A stretch of 7,927 nt of DNA from Acidimicrobiales bacterium (lineage in GTDB: Bacteria; Actinomycetota; Acidimicrobiia; Acidimicrobiales; UBA8190), in the NCBI GenBank assembly GCA_030042575.1, contig JASHZK010000273.1, positions 1-7,927 of the forward strand. The letters run 5' to 3'. Under the pieces are notes generated by a model. That model was not told where the DNA came from. It searched no databases and saw nothing but the letters and a program-made list of their open reading frames with translations. The translations under genes and the position numbers were made by a program. Below are positions 5,622 through 7,927 of this stretch, piece by piece. Position 1 is the first letter of the stretch, and every line of letters starts with the position of its first letter.

Positions 5622-5678
5622 TTTCAGAAACTGGCAGTAATGCCAGCAAAAAGCAGTACTGGCTACCAAATTCTGAAA
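5622..5678. repeat. AT-rich nested inverted repeats upstream of vapB
   Basis: Within the 153-base spacer between the vapB start and the ligase stop lies a pocket with only 25 G/C in 60 bases (5621-5680), far below its surroundings. An outer inverted repeat pairs TTTCAGAA (5622-5629) with TTCTGAAA (5671-5678), extended inward by TGG/CCA after a two-base mismatch. Inside is a perfect hairpin, CTGGCA-GTAA-TGCCAG (5631-5646). A related half, GCAGTACTGGC (5653-5663), repeats GCAGTAATGCC (5634-5644) with 9 of 11 identities at a 19-base step. Candidate roles are VapB/VapBC operator sites, a weak terminator for the minus-strand ligase (the hairpin is followed by TTTCT on that strand), or a small repeat element. 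The rest of the spacer shows nothing recognisable. Confidence 0.65.
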
Positions 5679-5715
5679 AGGAGAACCGAGGCGGACGGCT
5701 GTAGCTTCTGCGCCT

Positions 5716-7275
5716 TCAGGTCCGAGCCAGGCGACCGGCGCGTGCCCGTAAGGAGGCCCGGTCGGGCTTGCCGGCGGCCAGCACGGGTAGCGAGTCGAGG
5801 CGCACGACGTATTCGGGGGTCTTGAAGCGGGTCACCCCTGATTGCGAGAACCACGCCCGACACTCATCGAGGTCGAAGGGGCCGTCGGCCTCGACGAAGG
5901 CGGCCACTCGCTCCCCCACCACCGGGTCGGGCACCGCCACGGCCACGGCGTGGCGCACGGCGGGATGCGCCTCGAGCACCGCCTCCACCTCCGAAGCCGA
6001 GATGTTCTCGCCGGCCCGGATGATGATGTCGGAGGTCCGACCCACCACGCGCAGCCAGCCGTCGGCGTCGAGCTCCCCCAGGTCGCCTGTGCGGAACCAG
6101 GTCCCGGGACGGCCCAAGGCGCCGGCGGTGAGAGCGGGGTCGGCGTAGCCGACGAACAGCTCGGGCCCGCGGAGCCACAGCTCGCCGGCCTGCCCGCAGG
6201 CCAAGGCCGCGCCGGTGTCGGGATCGCGCACCTCGATTTCTGCCTCGCCCACCACCCGCCCGTCGGTCTGGCGTGCCCGCTCGGGCGGATCCTGCGGCCC
6301 CGAAGTGGTCATCGTGGGAGCCTCGGTCGAACCGTAGGTGCGCTTCACTCGGCACGCGAAAGCAGCAGCCGTCGACTCGACGAAGGCCGGGCTCACCGAG
6401 GCCCCTCCGGTCGAGATCAACCGCAGTGACGCCACCCGCTCGGGCTTGAAGCTCGCCGATGTGGCCATCTGGGTGAAGAACACGGGTGGTGCGCCCATGA
6501 ACGACACCTGCTCGCTCTCGATGCGGGCCACGGCGACTTCCGGATCCCATGAGTCCATGAGCACACAGGGAATGGCGGCCAGCGAGGGGATGAGCACGCC
6601 GTTGAGGAGTCCCGAGACATGAGCCAAGGGCGCCGGCATGAGCACGGCGTCGCCCTGGTACAGACCATGGGCGCCGATCATGGTGGTCGCCTTGTACCCG
6701 AGGCCGCGGTGGGTGTGCAGCACGGCCTTGGGGACGCCACTGGACCCTGCGGTGAACAGCGCCACCGCCAGGTCGCCGGGAGCCACCGCCACCGAGCCCC
6801 TTGTGATCGGAGCGCCCCTCTCCAGAAGGTCGAGCAGCCGGTGGTGGTCGTCGGGAGTCGGCACCACCCGAGCACCTGGAAGCTCAGCTGCGGGCAATCC
6901 CGAAGCGGCCATCACCAGGGCCGGCTCGACCTGATTCGTGGCCGCGTCGACTTCGGCCGCACCCAGTCGATGGTGGAGAGGTGCAGCGATCGCCCCCAGT
7001 CTCCAGCAGGCGCGATAGAGCAGGATCCCCGCCACAGAATTGGGCAACTGCCAGGCGACCACCTGTCGGCGTCGTACGCCGGAGGCGCGCAGGGCCCCGG
7101 CCAGATCGTCCACTGCCTTCTCGATTTGGACGGCGTCCAGTCGTCCGTGGCTGTCGACCATCGTCGAGCGGCTGCCACCGGTGATCGAAATGTCGAGCGA
7201 GGCGCGGTCCCATGGCCCGCCCGGACGCCGGTAATGGGCGGCGCGGCGTTGCGTCAGGTTGGCTCGCAGGAGCAT
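5716..7275 (-). CDS. AMP-forming acyl-CoA synthetase (class I adenylate-forming ligase), 519 aa
   Basis: The enzyme activates a carboxylic acid with ATP to an acyl-adenylate and transfers it to CoA. All core motifs are present in order. The phosphate-binding loop FTAGSSGVPKAVLHTH is at 174-189, with Lys183 kept but Thr-Thr replaced by Ser-Ser. PAPLAHVSGLLNG is at 214-226, YGSTEAP at 314-320, TGDLGELDADGW at 396-407, and the hinge GRTSDIIIRAGENISASEVE at 412-431. The C-terminal GKPDR contributes the adenylation lysine, Lys503. Length is normal and no residue looks crippling. Substrate is not readable; the N-terminal VVAWQLPN type resembles ligases for medium-chain or cyclic acids (weak inference). 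The ATG at 7273-7275 has GAGG four bases upstream, which is short spacing, and a -10-like TAGCGT eight bases upstream. It is divergent from a second ligase and reads towards vapBC. Confidence 0.92.
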   Translation of the reverse strand: MLLRANLTQRRAAHYRRPGGPWDRASLDISITGGSRSTMVDSHGRLDAVQIEKAVDDLAGALRASGVRRRQVVAWQLPNSVAGILLYRACWRLGAIAAPLHHRLGAAEVDAATNQVEPALVMAASGLPAAELPGARVVPTPDDHHRLLDLLERGAPITRGSVAVAPGDLAVALFTAGSSGVPKAVLHTHRGLGYKATTMIGAHGLYQGDAVLMPAPLAHVSGLLNGVLIPSLAAIPCVLMDSWDPEVAVARIESEQVSFMGAPPVFFTQMATSASFKPERVASLRLISTGGASVSPAFVESTAAAFACRVKRTYGSTEAPTMTTSGPQDPPERARQTDGRVVGEAEIEVRDPDTGAALACGQAGELWLRGPELFVGYADPALTAGALGRPGTWFRTGDLGELDADGWLRVVGRTSDIIIRAGENISASEVEAVLEAHPAVRHAVAVAVPDPVVGERVAAFVEADGPFDLDECRAWFSQSGVTRFKTPEYVVRLDSLPVLAAGKPDRASLRARAGRLART

Positions 7276-7283
7276 GCCGCCTC

Positions 7284-7289
7284 ACGCTA
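7284..7289 (-). promoter_or_regulatory. -10-like element TAGCGT for the minus-strand ligase
   Basis: The minus strand reads TAGCGT (TANNNT type), then eight bases, then the ATG at 7275. The transcript would have a leader of only a base or two. The element lies where a -35 for the opposite, plus-strand promoter would be expected, so the two promoters would interfere with each other. Confidence 0.4.
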
Positions 7290-7306
7290 CTTGCACGTTT
7301 CGTCGG

Positions 7307-7312
7307 TAACCT
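7307..7312 (+). promoter_or_regulatory. -10 element TAACCT of a probable leaderless transcript
   Basis: TAACCT fits TANNNT and is followed by six bases and then the GTG start at 7319, the same geometry as TACCAT at 3766. There is no Shine-Dalgarno before the GTG, in keeping with leaderless initiation. No clear -35 is seen. Confidence 0.5.
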
Positions 7313-7318
7313 GAAGCC

Positions 7319-7927
7319 GTGGTCGAAGAGCGCGCCGGATCGGGGACCAATGTGGTGGCCTCTCCCGAGGTGGTGGCCCGTGTCAGCCAGGCGCCGCCGC
7401 CGGGCCAGGCGCCGCTGCCGGCGGCCAACGCCGCTGTCCTGCTCCGTACCAACGGCACCGACCCCGAACGCCGTGAACGGCCCGCCCTGCGTTTCGGGGA
7501 TCGCATCTGGACCCACGCCGAGCTCTACGCCGAGGCGGCGCGGCTGGCTGCCGTCTTCGAGGCTCGTCTCGATCCCGAGCGCCCCCCGCACGTAGGGGTG
7601 CTGCTGGACAACACCCCCGACTACGTGATCGCCTTGTGCGCCGCCGGTCTGGTCGGGGCCTGTCTGGTCGGGCTCAACCACACCCGTCGGGACGAGCACC
7701 TGGCCCGCGACATCACCTACACCGACGTCCAGATGATCGTGACCGAACCGCGTCACCAGGAGCTGCTCGATCCTCTGGTCGCCACCCTCGAACTTCCCGC
7801 CGGGCTCTTGGTGAGCAGTCGGTTCGCCGACGCCGGAGACCCCCAGCGGCGCCTGGGCCAGGCGCTGGAGGTCGCCCTCGCACTCCACGGATCGGCCGGC
7901 GATCCCGGAAGAGAACCGGACGTCGAG
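7319..7927 (+). CDS. FadD17-like fatty acyl-CoA ligase, N-terminal 203 codons, cut by window edge
   Basis: The frame is open from GTG 7319 to the last base with no stop. It begins VVEERAGSGTNVVASPEVVA, followed by a Pro/Ala-rich stretch. The usual start of an AMP-forming ligase follows: PALRFGDRIWTHAELYAEAARLA begins at 55, VGVLLDNTPDYVIALCAAGL at 92-111 and VGLNHTRRDEHLARDI at 116-131. The phrases LLDNTP and NHTRR resemble mycobacterial FadD17/FadD1, which activate fatty acids or steroid side-chain acids. The ATP-binding loop and later motifs lie beyond the window, so activity cannot be judged. It is divergent from another ligase of the same superfamily, but the two differ strongly in sequence and are not a recent duplication. 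An upstream -10 at six bases supports the GTG start. Confidence 0.87.
   Translation, partial: MVEERAGSGTNVVASPEVVARVSQAPPPGQAPLPAANAAVLLRTNGTDPERRERPALRFGDRIWTHAELYAEAARLAAVFEARLDPERPPHVGVLLDNTPDYVIALCAAGLVGACLVGLNHTRRDEHLARDITYTDVQMIVTEPRHQELLDPLVATLELPAGLLVSSRFADAGDPQRRLGQALEVALALHGSAGDPGREPDVE

Larger units (their letters stand above)
7276..7318. promoter_or_regulatory. 43-base divergent promoter region between the two ligase genes
   Basis: Only 43 bases separate the ATG at 7275 (minus) from the GTG at 7319 (plus). Both directions have a TANNNT hexamer close to the start codon. No operator palindrome was recognised. The shortness implies overlapping promoters and so linked expression of the two ligases; this is an inference. 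Confidence 0.55.

Noticed and set aside
5631..5646. Strong intrinsic terminator at the CTGGCA-GTAA-TGCCAG hairpin
   Set aside because: The stem is only six pairs and the following T run on the minus strand is short (TTTCT), so it is kept only as one possible role of the repeat patch.
5622..5678. CRISPR repeat or integron attC site in the AT-rich patch
   Set aside because: There is no repeated repeat-spacer series and no attC core sequence; only one set of nested inverted repeats is seen.
6884..7888. 334-codon minus-strand frame spanning both ligase genes and their promoter region
   Set aside because: It is antisense to one ligase and out of frame with the other, both of which have clear motifs; no domain is visible.

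Overview
The window reads as high-GC actinobacterial chromosome. GC-ending codons dominate, GTG starts are common, and several genes appear to be leaderless. The gene set (paired acyl-CoA dehydrogenases, acyl-CoA ligases, a crotonase-fold protein, a class III CoA-transferase and a vapBC pair) is typical of Actinomycetota that degrade lipids, steroids or cyclic and branched acids. Mycobacteriales or Acidimicrobiia would both fit, but the sequence alone does not settle the genus.

Layout: positions 3713 down to 1 on the minus strand form one compact operon. Its order is acyl-CoA dehydrogenase (alpha type), enoyl-CoA hydratase/isomerase-family protein, class III CoA-transferase, then a zinc alcohol dehydrogenase that runs off the left edge. 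The junctions are an 11-base overlap, a 10-base gap and a 1-base gap. Head-to-head with this operon, across 64 bases, a second acyl-CoA dehydrogenase (beta type, 3778-4905) runs on the plus strand. It converges on a minus-strand vapBC-type toxin-antitoxin pair (5562-4907), with one base between the two stop codons. A 153-base spacer upstream of vapB contains an AT-rich patch of nested inverted repeats. Next come a complete AMP-forming acyl-CoA ligase on the minus strand (7275-5716) and, divergent from it across 43 bases, the first 203 codons of a second, FadD17-like ligase that runs off the right edge.

How the genes may work together: a ligase (or the CoA-transferase) would load an acid onto CoA. 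The two dehydrogenases carry complementary halves of an active site and probably form one heteromeric FAD enzyme that introduces the alpha-beta double bond. The crotonase-fold protein would act on that product, and the alcohol dehydrogenase on an alcohol or hydroxy intermediate. The substrate cannot be read from the sequence. Related heteromeric dehydrogenases in mycobacteria act on steroid side chains, so a sterol-like or other bulky acyl-CoA is a reasonable guess.

The most notable pattern is that several proteins lack the textbook catalytic residues of their families. The alpha dehydrogenase has Ala at the canonical Glu position, the crotonase-fold protein lacks both catalytic Glu residues, the CoA-transferase has Gly where the acyl-accepting Asp or Glu is expected, and the VapC toxin has three of its four acidic active-site positions changed. 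I saw no rRNA, tRNA, CRISPR array, insertion sequence or phage gene, and no gene-free stretch over 300 bases.
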